64,000 nucleotides of DNA, from NCBI RefSeq assembly GCF_026342435.1, contig NZ_JAPEMT010000002.1:2666001-2730000 (forward strand), read 5' to 3'. Positions 34,468 through 43,471 of this stretch are shown here, in pieces (within the stretch, counting starts at the first letter, position 1; every line of letters begins with the position of its first letter). The notes beneath the pieces were generated by a model. The model was not told the origin of the DNA and did not search any database. It was given only the letters and a program-made list of their open reading frames with translations. Made by a program: the position numbers and the translations under genes. Origin of the DNA: Streptomyces sp. NBC_00237 (GTDB lineage: Bacteria; Actinomycetota; Actinomycetes; Streptomycetales; Streptomycetaceae).

Positions 34468-35190
34468 TCAGACGTCGGCCGGGTTCTCCTCGACGAGGAG
34501 GTTGCGGGTGCGGTTCTGGTCCAGCGGGATGCCGGGGCCCATCGTGGTGGCCAGCGTGGCCTTCTTGATGTAGCGGCCCTTGGCGGCGGACGGCTTCAGA
34601 CGGAGGATCTCCTCCAGCGCCGCTGCGTAGTTCTCCACCAGCTTGGTCTCGTCGAAGGAGACCTTGCCGATGATGAAGTGCAGGTTCGAGTGCTTGTCGA
34701 CGCGGAACTCGATCTTGCCGCCCTTGATGTCCGTGACAGCCTTCGCCACGTCCGGGGTGACCGTTCCGGTCTTCGGGTTCGGCATCAGACCACGCGGACC
34801 GAGCACGCGGCCGAGGCGGCCGACCTTGCCCATGAGGTCCGGGGTGGCGACGACGGCGTCGAAGTCCAGGCGGCCCTTGGCCACCTCGTCGATCAGTTCG
34901 TCGGAGCCGACGATGTCGGCGCCGGCGGCTTCCGCGGCCGCAGCACGGTCACCGGTCGCGAAGACCAGGACCCGGGCGGTCTTGCCGGTGCCGTGCGGGA
35001 GGTTCACGGTGCCACGGACCATCTGGTCGGCCTTGCGCGGGTCGACACCCAGACGCATGGCGACCTCGACGGTGCCGTCGAACTTGACCGAGCTGGTGTC
35101 CTTGGCGATACGGACGGCCTCAAGCGGGGCGTACAGACGCTCCCGGTCGATCTTGGCGTCCGCAGCGCGGAGAGACTTGCTGCGCTTCAC
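34468..35190 (-). CDS. rplA: 50S ribosomal protein L1
   Basis: A 240-residue L1 (uL1) of the mobile stalk that moves E-site tRNA. Conserved segments include MRLGVDPRKADQMVRGTVNLPHGTGK and RGLMPNPKTGTVTPDV. It is encoded 128 bases after rplK and represses rplKA in other bacteria. Confidence 0.97.
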   Translation of the reverse strand: MKRSKSLRAADAKIDRERLYAPLEAVRIAKDTSSVKFDGTVEVAMRLGVDPRKADQMVRGTVNLPHGTGKTARVLVFATGDRAAAAEAAGADIVGSDELIDEVAKGRLDFDAVVATPDLMGKVGRLGRVLGPRGLMPNPKTGTVTPDVAKAVTDIKGGKIEFRVDKHSNLHFIIGKVSFDETKLVENYAAALEEILRLKPSAAKGRYIKKATLATTMGPGIPLDQNRTRNLLVEENPADV

Positions 35191-35318
35191 TGCTGCTCCT
35201 GTGTCAGGTATTCACCACGCGGCTACCGCCGCGTGGCAGGTGTGGAGTCGTGGTGCGGGCCGGCGCGTGGCCCTACCACTGTCGTACGAAAAGGGGCTTT
35301 CGTACTAGAAGGGGCTGA

Positions 35319-35753
35319 TCAGCCCTCGACCGTGATGCCCATGGAACGGGCGGTGCCGGCGATGATCTTGTCGGCGGCGTCCAGGTCGTTGGCGTTCAGG
35401 TCGGGGAGCTTGACCGTGGCGATCTCGCGGACCTGAGCGGCCGTGAGCTTCGCGACCTTGGTCTTGTGGGGCTCGCCCGATCCCTTGTCCACACCTGCGG
35501 CCTTGAGGATCAGCTTGGCGGCCGGCGGGGTCTTCGTCACGAAGGTGAAGGAGCGGTCTTCGTAGACCGTGATCTCCACCGGCACGACCATGCCACGCTG
35601 CGACTCGGTCGCGGCGTTGTAGGCCTTGCAGAACTCCATGATGTTGACGCCGTGCTGACCGAGCGCCGGGCCGACCGGCGGGGCCGGGTTGGCGGCGCCC
35701 GCGTTGATCTGGAGCTTGATAAGCCCCGTGACCTTCTTCTTCTTGGGAGGCAT
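35319..35753 (-). CDS. rplK: 50S ribosomal protein L11
   Basis: A 144-residue L11 (uL11) starting [32 protein letters not shown]. It binds the GTPase-associated centre, is required for stringent RelA activation and is the thiostrepton target site with 23S rRNA. Encoded after nusG and a terminator. Confidence 0.98.
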
Positions 35754-35848
35754 TGCTCTCTCCGGGTCCTAGTGAGAGTTTCGGCCATCCATCCGATCAT
35801 CCGGATGGAGGCATACCGCACAACGATAACGGGTATAGACGTGCGGCT

Positions 35849-35899
35849 AAAAACCGAGCAGGTCAGACCGGCTTTGGAAGCCCGATCTGACCTGTTCGG
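35849..35899 (-). terminator. Intrinsic terminator after nusG
   Basis: A long stem (35854-35867 with 35886-35899, one mismatch) with a partly paired interior is followed on the minus strand by TTTTT (35853-35849). It ends the secE-nusG unit ahead of rplK. Confidence 0.85.
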
Positions 35900-35929
35900 A
35901 AGCTCTTGTCAGAAGTGACCTGAGAAGTG

Positions 35930-36865
35930 TCAGTTCTTCTGGATCTGGTCGAAGCTGAGCTCGACCGGAGTCTCGCGGCCGAAGATCTCGACGAGGCCCT
36001 TGACCTTCTTCGAGTCGGCGTTGATCTCGTTGATCGTGGCCTGGAGCGTGGCGAACGGGCCGTCGGTGACGGTGACCGCGTCGCCGACCTCGAAGTCCAG
36101 GACCTCGACGGTGAGCTTGCGGGCCGGCGCGGGCTTGCCCTCGGCCTCGGCTGCCTCGCGGGCGGCCTTCTCCTCGGCCTCCGGGGCGAGCATCTTGACG
36201 ATCTCGTCCAGGGTCAGCGGGTACGGGTCGTAGGCGTTGCCCACGAAGCCGGTGACGCCGGGGGTGTTGCGGACGACGCCCCAGGACTCGTTCGTCAGGT
36301 CCATGCGCACGAGCACGTAGCCCGGGAGCTTGTTCTGACGGACGTTCTTGCGCTCGCCGTTCTTGATCTGAACGATTTCCTCTTCAGGCACCTCGGCCTG
36401 ATAGATGAACTCTTCGACGTTCAGGGAGACGGCGCGCTGCTCCAGGTTGGCCTTCACGCGCTTCTCGTACCCGGCGTACGTGTGGATGACGTACCACTCG
36501 CCGGGCAGGAGGCGCAGTTCCTCGCGCAGGGCGGCGATCGGGTCCACCGGCTCGGACTCGGAGGGCTCCTCGGCCTCTTCGGCCTCGGCGATCTCCTCGG
36601 CCTCGGCGTCGACCCCGTCGGCCTCCGCGACGGCCTCGGCGGCAGCGGCGTCCTCGTCCGTCTCGGCGACCGCGACGGCTTCGACATCCTCGTCGGACTC
36701 GATGTGCAGTGCGGCTTCCTCGGCGGGCTCACCGGCGGCGATGTCCGCGGCTTCGGCCTCGTCGGGCTCCACAGCGTCCGCCGCCTCAACGATGGCGGTC
36801 TCGTCCTCGACGGACTCGACGCCCACCGTCGGCTCGCCGGCGTCGTTCAGGTTCGGGTCAGACAC
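35930..36865 (-). CDS. nusG: Transcription elongation/antitermination factor NusG
   Basis: A 311-residue NusG from the GTG at 36865 (MSDPNLNDAGEP). About 125 N-terminal residues form an acidic Ala/Glu/Asp extension typical of streptomycetes. The NGN domain follows (WYVIHTYAGYEKRVKANLEQR, NKLPGYVLVRMDL), then a KOW domain (VGDAVTVTDGPFATLQATI). GGAAGAAG lies about 9 bases before the start. It acts on RNA polymerase and couples it to ribosomes through S10. Confidence 0.96.
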   Translation of the reverse strand: MSDPNLNDAGEPTVGVESVEDETAIVEAADAVEPDEAEAADIAAGEPAEEAALHIESDEDVEAVAVAETDEDAAAAEAVAEADGVDAEAEEIAEAEEAEEPSESEPVDPIAALREELRLLPGEWYVIHTYAGYEKRVKANLEQRAVSLNVEEFIYQAEVPEEEIVQIKNGERKNVRQNKLPGYVLVRMDLTNESWGVVRNTPGVTGFVGNAYDPYPLTLDEIVKMLAPEAEEKAAREAAEAEGKPAPARKLTVEVLDFEVGDAVTVTDGPFATLQATINEINADSKKVKGLVEIFGRETPVELSFDQIQKN

Positions 36866-36948
36866 GGTGGCTGCTTCTTCCTGGATACAAAAAATGGGTG
36901 GAACGCGCGAAAGGGGCGCCCGAGGTAGGCGCCCTACGCGAGTACTGC

Positions 36949-37227
36949 TTAACCGAAGAGGTACTTGACGGCCGCGGCGAAGCCCTGGTCGATCACGGTC
37001 ACGATGCCGATCATGATCACGACGAAGACGATGACGACCGTGGTGTACGTCGTCAGCTGGCCACGAGTGGGCCATACAACCTTGCGCAGCTCCGCGACGA
37101 TCTGGCGGTAGAACTGCGCGAGGCGGCCGAGCGGGCCCTTCTTGCCCCGCTTGCCGCCCTTGCGCGCCTTCTTCGGCACTTCGTCCTGGGCATCAGGCAT
37201 GTCGATGGAGCCTACGGCGTCCGTCAC
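36949..37227 (-). CDS. secE: Preprotein translocase subunit SecE
   Basis: A 92-residue SecE with one C-terminal membrane helix (about residues 61-82, TYTTVVIVFVVIMIGIVTVI) preceded by the conserved amphipathic segment FYRQIVAELRKVVWPTR. The GTG at 37227 follows AGGTGAG. It completes SecYEG with SecY encoded elsewhere. The secE-nusG-rplK-rplA order is canonical. Confidence 0.94.
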   Translation of the reverse strand: MTDAVGSIDMPDAQDEVPKKARKGGKRGKKGPLGRLAQFYRQIVAELRKVVWPTRGQLTTYTTVVIVFVVIMIGIVTVIDQGFAAAVKYLFG

Positions 37228-37334
37228 GCTACTCACCTGATTCCGGGTCGTGGCCGTGCCGCGCCCGGTGGAGCCGCACGACAAATGCAGAGAAGTACGT
37301 ACATGCGCACACATCCTGGCGAAGGAGTGTGTAG

Positions 37335-37407
37335 CAGGGCCGGAGGGACTTGAACCCCCAACCGCTGGTTTTGGAGACCAGTGCTCTACCAATTGAGCTA
37401 CGACCCT
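37335..37407 (-). tRNA. tRNA-Trp (CCA)
   Basis: A 73-base cloverleaf: acceptor AGGGTCG/CGGCCCT (one G-T), D-arm AGCTCAATTGGTAGAGC, anticodon stem CTGGT/ACCAG with loop CTCCAAA (anticodon CCA), T-arm GTTCAAGTC. The 3' CCA is not encoded. In mycobacteria tRNA-Trp also lies next to secE. Confidence 0.95.
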
Positions 37408-37602
37408 TTGTGGTTCCCCCAACCTACCGCATCCGACTGAGTGCACGGAGTGCGCTCGGTGGAACGGGCTGCTGTGGGCCAACGACAGGTGAGTGTACGT
37501 GCTCCGGGGCCCGGCGTCGAACAGAAAGGGGCCGGACGTGGCCCCGCCCAGTCCGTGAAACCCCTGTACGAAGGGGTCCGGGGGTCTGGGACGATGGGCT
37601 CC

Positions 37603-38829
37603 ATGAGCGCTGCTACCCCTCCGACCGAGCGCCGGGTCTCCGCCCGCATCGGTGCCATTTCCGAGTCCGCCACCCTTGCCGTGGACGCGAAGGCGAAGGC
37701 CCTCAAGGCCGCCGGGCGACCGGTGATCGGCTTCGGCGCGGGCGAGCCCGACTTCCCGACGCCGGACTACATCGTCCAGGCCGCGATCGAGGCTTGCTCG
37801 AACCCGAAGTACCACCGCTACACCCCGGCGGGCGGGCTCCCCGAGCTGAAGAACGCGATCGCCGCGAAGACGCTGCGCGACTCCGGTTACGAGGTCGACG
37901 CCTCCCAGGTGCTGGTCACCAACGGCGGCAAGCAGGCCATCTACGAGGCGTTCGCCGCGATCCTCGACCCGGGCGACGAGGTCATCGTCCCGGCCCCGTA
38001 CTGGACGACGTACCCCGAGTCGATCCGGCTCGCGGGCGGTGTCCCGGTGGAGGTCGTGGCCGACGAGACGACCGGCTACCGGGTCTCCGTCGAGCAGCTG
38101 GAGGCGGCGCGCACGGAGCGTACGAAGGTCGTGCTCTTCGTCTCCCCGTCGAACCCGACCGGCGCGGTCTACAGCGAGGCGGACGCCGAGGCGATCGGCC
38201 GCTGGGCGCACGAGAAGGGCCTGTGGGTCCTCACCGACGAGATCTACGAGCACCTGGTCTACGGCGACGCGCAGTTCACCTCGCTGCCCGCGATCGTGCC
38301 CGAGCTGCGCGACAAGTGCATCGTGGTCAACGGCGTGGCGAAGACGTATGCGATGACCGGCTGGCGGGTCGGCTGGATCATCGGTCCGAAGGACGTCGTG
38401 AAGGCCGCGACGAACCTCCAGTCGCACGCCACCTCCAACGTCTCCAACGTGGCGCAGGTCGCGGCGCTGGCCGCCGTCTCCGGGCCGCTGGACGCGGTCG
38501 AGGAGATGAAGACCGCCTTCGACCGCCGTCGCAAGACGATCGTGCGGATGCTCAGCGAGATCGACGGAGTGGTCTGCCCGACGCCGGAGGGCGCGTTCTA
38601 CGTGTACCCGTCGGTGAAGGGGCTGCTCGGCAAGGAGATCCGCGGCAAGCGCCCGCAGACCTCGGTCGAGCTGGCCGCGCTGATCCTGGAGGAGGTGGAG
38701 GTCGCGGTCGTTCCGGGCGAGGCTTTCGGCACCCCCGGTTACGTGCGGCTTTCGTACGCGCTGGGCGACGAGGACCTCGTCGAGGGCATCTCGCGCGTTC
38801 AGAAGCTCCTGGCGGAGGCGCGCGACTGA
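37603..38829 (+). CDS. aspC: Aspartate aminotransferase, class I PLP-dependent
   Basis: A 408-residue aminotransferase. FGAGEPDFPTPDYI, VTNGGKQAIYEA, SPSNPTGAVYS, LTDEIYEHLVYG and the motif GVAKTYAMTGWRVGW with its PLP-binding Lys define the type I-gamma aspartate aminotransferases. It converts aspartate and 2-oxoglutarate to oxaloacetate and glutamate. An alternative ATG at 37594 would add three residues. A terminator follows at 38871-38903. Confidence 0.92.
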   Translation: MSAATPPTERRVSARIGAISESATLAVDAKAKALKAAGRPVIGFGAGEPDFPTPDYIVQAAIEACSNPKYHRYTPAGGLPELKNAIAAKTLRDSGYEVDASQVLVTNGGKQAIYEAFAAILDPGDEVIVPAPYWTTYPESIRLAGGVPVEVVADETTGYRVSVEQLEAARTERTKVVLFVSPSNPTGAVYSEADAEAIGRWAHEKGLWVLTDEIYEHLVYGDAQFTSLPAIVPELRDKCIVVNGVAKTYAMTGWRVGWIIGPKDVVKAATNLQSHATSNVSNVAQVAALAAVSGPLDAVEEMKTAFDRRRKTIVRMLSEIDGVVCPTPEGAFYVYPSVKGLLGKEIRGKRPQTSVELAALILEEVEVAVVPGEAFGTPGYVRLSYALGDEDLVEGISRVQKLLAEARD

Positions 38830-38870
38830 CGGTGGCGCGCGACGCGTCGTGCGCGTGGCGTGACGCTCTG

Positions 38871-38903
38871 ACGGTCCTCCGGCCCCCCTGGCCGGAGGAC
38901 CGT
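38871..38903 (+). terminator. Terminator after aspC
   Basis: A perfect 14-bp stem (38871-38884 with 38890-38903) and 5-base loop, followed by a few Ts, 42 bases past the aspC stop. Confidence 0.8.
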
Positions 38904-38976
38904 TTCTGCGTTCGGGGGCGCACCCGTTGGGGAAAAGCCGCTTCCGGGCGCGTCGCGCGTGCGGCAAGATCCGGGG

Positions 38977-40029
38977 ATGCGTGTTCTTTCAGGGGGAAAC
39001 CCCCCGAACCCCCCGCGTGTACGTGATCTGTCTCTGCTTCCCAAGGCTCATCTGCACCTGCACTTCACCGGCTCGATGCGGCCCTCGACCCTCCTCGACC
39101 TGGCCGACCGGCACGGTGTGCATCTTCCCGAGGCGCTGACCAGCGGTGAGCCGCCGAAACTGCGGGCGACCGACGAGCGGGGCTGGTTCCGCTTCCAGCG
39201 GCTGTACGACGCGGCGCGGTCCTGTCTGCGCACGCCCGAGGACATCCAGCGGCTGGTGCGCGAGGCCGCCGAGGAGGATGTGAAGGACGGGTCGGGGTGG
39301 CTGGAGATCCAGGTCGACCCGACGTCGTACGCGCCACTGCTCGGCGGTCTGATTCCGGCGCTGGAGGTCATCCTCGACGCGGTCGACAGCGCGTCCAGGG
39401 AGACCGGACTCGGGATGCGGGTGCTCGTCGCGGCGAACCGGATGAAGCATCCGCTGGACGCGCGCACGCTGGCGCGGCTGGCGGTGCGGTACGCGGACCG
39501 GGGGATCGTCGGCTTCGGGCTGTCGAACGACGAACGCCGGGGGATGGCGCGGGACTTCGACCGGGCCTTCGCCATCGCGCGCGAGGGCGGGCTGCTCGCC
39601 GCACCGCACGGCGGTGAGCTGACCGGCCCTTCGTCCGTACGGGACTGCCTGGACGATCTGCACGCCTCGCGGATCGGGCACGGCGTGCGGGCGGCGGAGG
39701 ACCCCCGGCTGCTGAAGCGGCTCGCCGACCGGGGGATCACGTGCGAGGTGTGCCCGGCGTCGAACGTCGCGCTCGGGGTGTACGAGAAGCCCGAGGACGT
39801 GCCGCTGCGCACCCTCTTCGAGGCGGGCGTGCCGATGGCGCTGGGGGCGGACGACCCGCTGCTGTTCGGGTCGCGGCTGGCGGCGCAGTACGAGCTGGCG
39901 CGGGAGCACCACGGCTTCACCGACGCGGAACTGGCGGAGCTGGCGCGGCAGTCGGTGCGCGGGTCGGCCGCGCCGGTCGACGTGCAGGACAAGCTGCTCG
40001 GCGGGATCGACGCGTGGCTGGCGTCGTGA
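38977..40029 (+). CDS. add: Adenosine deaminase-like protein
   Basis: A 350-residue protein of the metal-dependent adenosine/adenine deaminase family. PKAHLHLHFTGS (residues 22-33) supplies the HxH metal ligands; APHGGEL has the third His and catalytic Glu; SRIGHGVRA and GADDPLLFG contain the remaining His and the Asp pair. It probably deaminates adenosine or a related purine. ATG 38977 is used; an upstream start at 38959 is possible. It lies close to, and convergent with, the TetR gene. Confidence 0.85.
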   Translation: MRVLSGGNPPNPPRVRDLSLLPKAHLHLHFTGSMRPSTLLDLADRHGVHLPEALTSGEPPKLRATDERGWFRFQRLYDAARSCLRTPEDIQRLVREAAEEDVKDGSGWLEIQVDPTSYAPLLGGLIPALEVILDAVDSASRETGLGMRVLVAANRMKHPLDARTLARLAVRYADRGIVGFGLSNDERRGMARDFDRAFAIAREGGLLAAPHGGELTGPSSVRDCLDDLHASRIGHGVRAAEDPRLLKRLADRGITCEVCPASNVALGVYEKPEDVPLRTLFEAGVPMALGADDPLLFGSRLAAQYELAREHHGFTDAELAELARQSVRGSAAPVDVQDKLLGGIDAWLAS

Positions 40030-40030
40030 A

Positions 40031-40663
40031 CTAGCCGTCGATGCCCTTCGGGTCGATGCCCGTCAGGTCGATGCCCTTCAGGAGGGTGCGGGCCAGGGAC
40101 GCGGCGAAGCCGTCGACGTCCTGCGGCGGCTTCTTGCCGATCTCACCTGCGGAGTCGTACGCGAAGGCGCGCTGCGCGCAGGCGCCCAGGAGCAGCGAGG
40201 CGGCCGCGAAGGTGTCGGCGTCGGGTGCGATCCGCCCCGTGGCGAGTTCGACGCGCAGATAGGCGTCCAGGCCCTCGATGGGCGTGTGGGGGCCCAGCCC
40301 CATGTCCCGCATCGCGGAGTCGTGGCGGGCCTTGAGCTTGGTCTCGGCGTAGAGCGAGGCGGCGATCGGGAAGCTCTCCTCGTAGAAGAGGACGGCCTGG
40401 CGGGCGATCTCGATGAGGTTCTCCTCGACCGTGCGCGCGCCGGGGTCGGCGACGAGGCGGAACAGCAGTGGGGTGAGCCGGGGCAGGCGTTCGCTGAGCA
40501 CGGCGACGAAGAGGTCTTCCTTGCTCGTGAAGTGCTTGTAGAGGGCGGCCTCCGAGCAGCCCGCCGCGCGGGCGATCTCCTTGGTGGTGGCGCGGGCGAG
40601 TCCGAGCGTGCGCATCAGCTCGTGGGCGGCGTCGAGGATGCGCTCTCGGGTGGGCTTCTGCAT
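40031..40663 (-). CDS. TetR-family transcriptional regulator
   Basis: A 210-residue repressor. Residues about 5-50 form the TetR helix-turn-helix (RERILDAAHELMRTLG...TKEIARAAGCSEAALYKHF). The rest is an all-helical ligand-binding and dimerisation domain. ATG 40663 is chosen over an upstream start that would run into the operator region. It is divergent from an NAD(P)-binding protein gene, and two matching palindromes lie between them, so it probably controls both. Inducer unknown. Confidence 0.88.
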   Translation of the reverse strand: MQKPTRERILDAAHELMRTLGLARATTKEIARAAGCSEAALYKHFTSKEDLFVAVLSERLPRLTPLLFRLVADPGARTVEENLIEIARQAVLFYEESFPIAASLYAETKLKARHDSAMRDMGLGPHTPIEGLDAYLRVELATGRIAPDADTFAAASLLLGACAQRAFAYDSAGEIGKKPPQDVDGFAASLARTLLKGIDLTGIDPKGIDG

Positions 40664-40696
40664 GGGGACTCCGGCGGGATCGGGGGCGGTCGGGGG

Positions 40697-40726
40697 TTGA
40701 CGGGTGAGTGAATGCTCACCCACTCT
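40697..40726 (+). promoter_or_regulatory. Possible promoter of the NAD(P)-binding protein gene
   Basis: TTGACG (40697-40702) and CACTCT (40721-40726) with an 18-base spacer; the -10 is imperfect. It overlaps the first palindrome. On the minus strand TAGAGT (40729-40724) could be the -10 for the TetR gene, so the divergent promoters probably overlap. Confidence 0.4.
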
Positions 40727-40753
40727 AGAGGAAGGGTGAGTGAACGCTCACCC
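40702..40753. promoter_or_regulatory. Two palindromic TetR operators
   Basis: GGGTGAGTGAATGCTCACCC (40702-40721) and GGGTGAGTGAACGCTCACCC (40734-40753) differ at one base and have 7-bp arms. Their centres are 32 bp apart, about three helical turns, so two dimers could bind one face of the DNA. Confidence 0.85.
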
Positions 40754-40772
40754 ACCTTGGGGAGGTTGTGCG

Positions 40773-41405
40773 ATGAGGCTCACGGTATTCGGTGCCACAG
40801 GCGGCATCGGGCAGGAGATCGTCCGGCAGGCGCTGGCCGCGGGGCACCAGGTCACGGCGGTCGTGCGGGACCCGTCGAAACTGCCGGTGACCGGCCAGCG
40901 GCTGGAGGTGCTCGCGGCCTCGCTGACCGAGCCCGAGCAGGTGCGCAAGGCGGTGGCGGGACGGGACGCGGTCCTCTCCGGGCTGGGTGCGCGGTCGATG
41001 AAGGACGCGGGGATCACGCACCGGCTGACCCGTCTGGTGCTGGCGGCGATGGAGGCCGAGGAGGTGCGGCGGCTGGTCGTGGTCAGTGCGGCACCTGTCG
41101 GTCCCCCTCCGGCGAACCAGCCGCTGGTGGACCGGGTGATCGGGGCCGGAGTCAGCGCGGTGCTCAGGAAGATCTACGACGACCTGCGCGTCATGGAGGC
41201 CGACCTGCTGCGCTCCGGGACCGACTGGACGTCCGTACGGCCGCCCAAGCTGGTGGACGCGCCGCTGACCGGCACGTACCGCACGGTCGTCGGCGGGACC
41301 CCGCGCAGTGGACGCAAGATCGCGCGGTCCGACGTGGCCCACGCGATGCTGGCGGCGCTGGACGACCCGGCGACGGTGCGGCAGGGCGTCGGGGTGGCGT
41401 ACTGA
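40773..41405 (+). CDS. NAD(P)H-binding (NmrA/atypical SDR) protein
   Basis: A 210-residue Rossmann protein. MRLTVFGATGGIGQEIVRQAL contains the GATGGIG dinucleotide-binding motif, and VVSAAPVGPP and TSVRPPKLVDAP fit the NAD(P)H-binding/NmrA-like group related to flavin reductases. GGAGG lies 7 bases before the ATG. Divergent from, and probably repressed by, the TetR regulator. Substrate unknown. Confidence 0.85.
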   Translation: MRLTVFGATGGIGQEIVRQALAAGHQVTAVVRDPSKLPVTGQRLEVLAASLTEPEQVRKAVAGRDAVLSGLGARSMKDAGITHRLTRLVLAAMEAEEVRRLVVVSAAPVGPPPANQPLVDRVIGAGVSAVLRKIYDDLRVMEADLLRSGTDWTSVRPPKLVDAPLTGTYRTVVGGTPRSGRKIARSDVAHAMLAALDDPATVRQGVGVAY

Positions 41406-41415
41406 ACCGGGTCGC

Positions 41416-42471
41416 TCAGAGGGCGCAGTTGACCGTCACGGGCTCGTTGACGAGGGTCACGCCGAAGACGTCCCGGACGCCCGCGACGACCTCTCGGGCC
41501 AGGGCCAGGAGGTCCTCGGTGGTGGCGTGGCCCCGGTTGGTGAGGGCGAGGGCGTGCTTGGTGGAGATGCGGGCGGGCCCCTCGCCGTATCCCTTGGTGA
41601 AGCCCGCGCGGTCGATCAGCCAGGCCGCCGAGGTCTTGGTCAGCCCCTCCCCCGCCGGGAAGGCGGGCGGGGCGGTGTCGGGGCCGAGCCGGTCGTGGAC
41701 GCGCGCGAGGAAGTCGGCGAACCGGGCGTCGTCCAGGATCGGGTTGGTGAAGAAGGAGCCCGCCGACCAGGTGTCGTGGTCCTCGGGGTCCAGCACCATG
41801 CCCTTGCCGGCCCGCAGCCCGAGCACCGTCTCGCGTGCGACGGAGGCGGGCACCCGGTCCCCCGCCTCGACGCCCAGCGTGCGCGCGGTCTCCGGGTACT
41901 TGATCGGCGCGGAGAGGCCGCCCGCGTCCTCCAGCTCGAAGCGGACCCGCAGCACCACGTAGCGCTCCGGGTCCTCCTTGAACCGGCTGTGGCGGTACGA
42001 GAAGGCGCACTCGGCGTTGGTGAGGGTGACACGCTCGCCGGTGCGGCGGTCGTAGGCGTCGACCTCGGTGAGGGTGCTGGAGACGTCCTGGCCGTACGCG
42101 CCGACGTTCTGGATCGGGGTCGCACCGGCGGAGCCGGGGATCCCGGCGAGGCATTCGACGCCCGCGAGGCCCGCTTCGACGGTGCGCGCGACGGCGTCCG
42201 TCCAGACCTCGCCGGCGGCCAGCTCCAGCTTCGTACCGTCGAGGCGGAAGCCCCTGGTGGCGATGCGCAGGGCGGTGCCGTCGAAGCCCTCGTCGCCGAT
42301 GACCAGGTTGCTGCCGCCGCCGACGATCAGCAGCGGGGTGCCGGAGGCGTCGGCCTCCCGGACAACGGCGATCACCTCGTCGTCTGTGGTGGCCGTGACC
42401 AGCCGGGTCGCGGGGCCGCCGAGGCGGAAGGTGGTCAGGGGGGCGAGGGGGGCATCGTGGAGTTCCTGCAC
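41416..42471 (-). CDS. murB: UDP-N-acetylenolpyruvoylglucosamine reductase
   Basis: A 351-residue FAD enzyme that reduces UDP-GlcNAc-enolpyruvate to UDP-MurNAc in peptidoglycan synthesis. LTTFRLGGPATRLVTA, VGGGSNLVIGDEGFDG, GVECLAGIPGSAGATPIQNVGAYGQ and SYRHSRFK are MurB signatures. The C-terminal SAGSFFTNPI contains the catalytic Ser. The stop is 10 bases from the convergent NAD(P)-binding gene. Confidence 0.95.
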   Translation of the reverse strand: MQELHDAPLAPLTTFRLGGPATRLVTATTDDEVIAVVREADASGTPLLIVGGGSNLVIGDEGFDGTALRIATRGFRLDGTKLELAAGEVWTDAVARTVEAGLAGVECLAGIPGSAGATPIQNVGAYGQDVSSTLTEVDAYDRRTGERVTLTNAECAFSYRHSRFKEDPERYVVLRVRFELEDAGGLSAPIKYPETARTLGVEAGDRVPASVARETVLGLRAGKGMVLDPEDHDTWSAGSFFTNPILDDARFADFLARVHDRLGPDTAPPAFPAGEGLTKTSAAWLIDRAGFTKGYGEGPARISTKHALALTNRGHATTEDLLALAREVVAGVRDVFGVTLVNEPVTVNCAL

Positions 42472-42519
42472 GGGGTCCAGCGTACGAGAGCCGGGGAGGG
42501 CCTCCGCGCGGGCACGAAG

Positions 42520-42550
42520 TAAGGGGCGGCCTCCGGGAGGCCGCCCCTTA
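42520..42550. terminator. Terminator after the MaoC dehydratase pair
   Basis: A perfect 13-bp stem, TAAGGGGCGGCCT (42520-42532) with AGGCCGCCCCTTA (42538-42550), around CCGGG. It lies between the MaoC gene and murB on the same strand. Confidence 0.85.
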
Positions 42551-42569
42551 CTCTCCGTACGGTCGTCGC

Positions 42570-42998
42570 TCAGCCGAGCTGGACCACGGCGCGGGACATG
42601 CCCAGCACCTTCTGGCCGGCGCTCATGGCGACGAGGTCCACGCGGACCTTGTTGTCGTCGAGGAGGACGGCGACCTTGCCGGTGACCTCGATCAGGGCGC
42701 CCTCGTCGTCGTTGGGGACGACGACGGGCTTGGTGAAGCGCACGCCGTACTCGACGACGGCGGCCGGGTCGACGGCCCAGTCGGTGACCACGCGGATCGC
42801 CTCGGCCATGGTGAACATGCCGTGCGCGATGACGTCGGGGAGGCCGACCTCGACCGCGAACTTCTCGTTCCAGTGGATCGGGTTGAAGTCGCCGGAGGCG
42901 CCCGCGTACCGCACGAGCGTGGCGCGGGTCACGGGGAAGGACTGGGCGGGCAGCTCGGTGCCGACCTCGACGTCCGCGTAACGCACTGTGGCAGTCAT
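42570..42998 (-). CDS. MaoC/hydratase-2-type dehydratase, catalytic subunit (HadB-like)
   Basis: A 142-residue hot-dog-fold protein. SGDFNPIHWNEKFA contains the hydratase-2 catalytic Asp37 and His42. It lies 1 base downstream of a partner MaoC protein that lacks these residues, as in the mycobacterial HadA/HadB 3-hydroxyacyl-ACP dehydratase pair. There the had genes also follow rpmG. In a streptomycete, which makes no mycolic acid, the substrate is unknown. Confidence 0.88.
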   Translation of the reverse strand: MTATVRYADVEVGTELPAQSFPVTRATLVRYAGASGDFNPIHWNEKFAVEVGLPDVIAHGMFTMAEAIRVVTDWAVDPAAVVEYGVRFTKPVVVPNDDEGALIEVTGKVAVLLDDNKVRVDLVAMSAGQKVLGMSRAVVQLG

Positions 42999-42999
42999 C

Positions 43000-43455
43000 T
43001 CACGCCTCCTCGGCGGCGGCGCGCGCCACCAGCTTCGTCCAGGCGGTCACGACGTGCTCACCGCTCTCGTCGTGGACCTCGCCACGGATGTCCAGGATGT
43101 CGTTCCCGGCCATCGACCGAATCGCTTCGATGGTCGAGGTGACCGACAGGCGGTCCCCCGCGCGCACCGGGCGGGTGTAGACGAACTTCTGGTCGCCGTG
43201 CACCACCCGGTTGTAGTCGAGGCCGAGCTGCGGGTCCTCGATGACCAGGCCCGCGGCCTTGAAGGTGATCGCGAACACGAAAGTCGGCGGGGCGATCACA
43301 TCGGGGTGCCCGAGTGCCTTGGCGGCTTCCTGATCGGTGTACGCGGGATTGCCGTCGCCGATGGCCTCGGCGAACTCGCGGATCTTCTCCCGGCCGACCT
43401 CGTACGCCGAGGTGGGCGGATAGGACCGCCCCACGAAGGACTGGTCGAGCGCCAT
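43000..43455 (-). CDS. MaoC-like dehydratase, non-catalytic partner (HadA-like)
   Basis: A 151-residue hot-dog protein (MALDQSFVGRSYPPTSAYEVG). The region equivalent to the catalytic loop reads GDGNPAYTD and has no His, so it probably provides the structural half of a heterodimer with the next gene. AGGAGG lies 10 bases before the ATG. The open frame continues into a repeat region upstream, but that part is not likely to be coding. Confidence 0.85.
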   Translation of the reverse strand: MALDQSFVGRSYPPTSAYEVGREKIREFAEAIGDGNPAYTDQEAAKALGHPDVIAPPTFVFAITFKAAGLVIEDPQLGLDYNRVVHGDQKFVYTRPVRAGDRLSVTSTIEAIRSMAGNDILDIRGEVHDESGEHVVTAWTKLVARAAAEEA

Positions 43456-43471
43456 GGAACTCGTACCTCCT

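Noticed and set aside
36949..38967. Minus-strand 672-codon frame spanning secE, tRNA-Trp and aspC
   Set aside because: It reads through a tRNA and opposite aspC; only the last 92 codons (SecE) are real.
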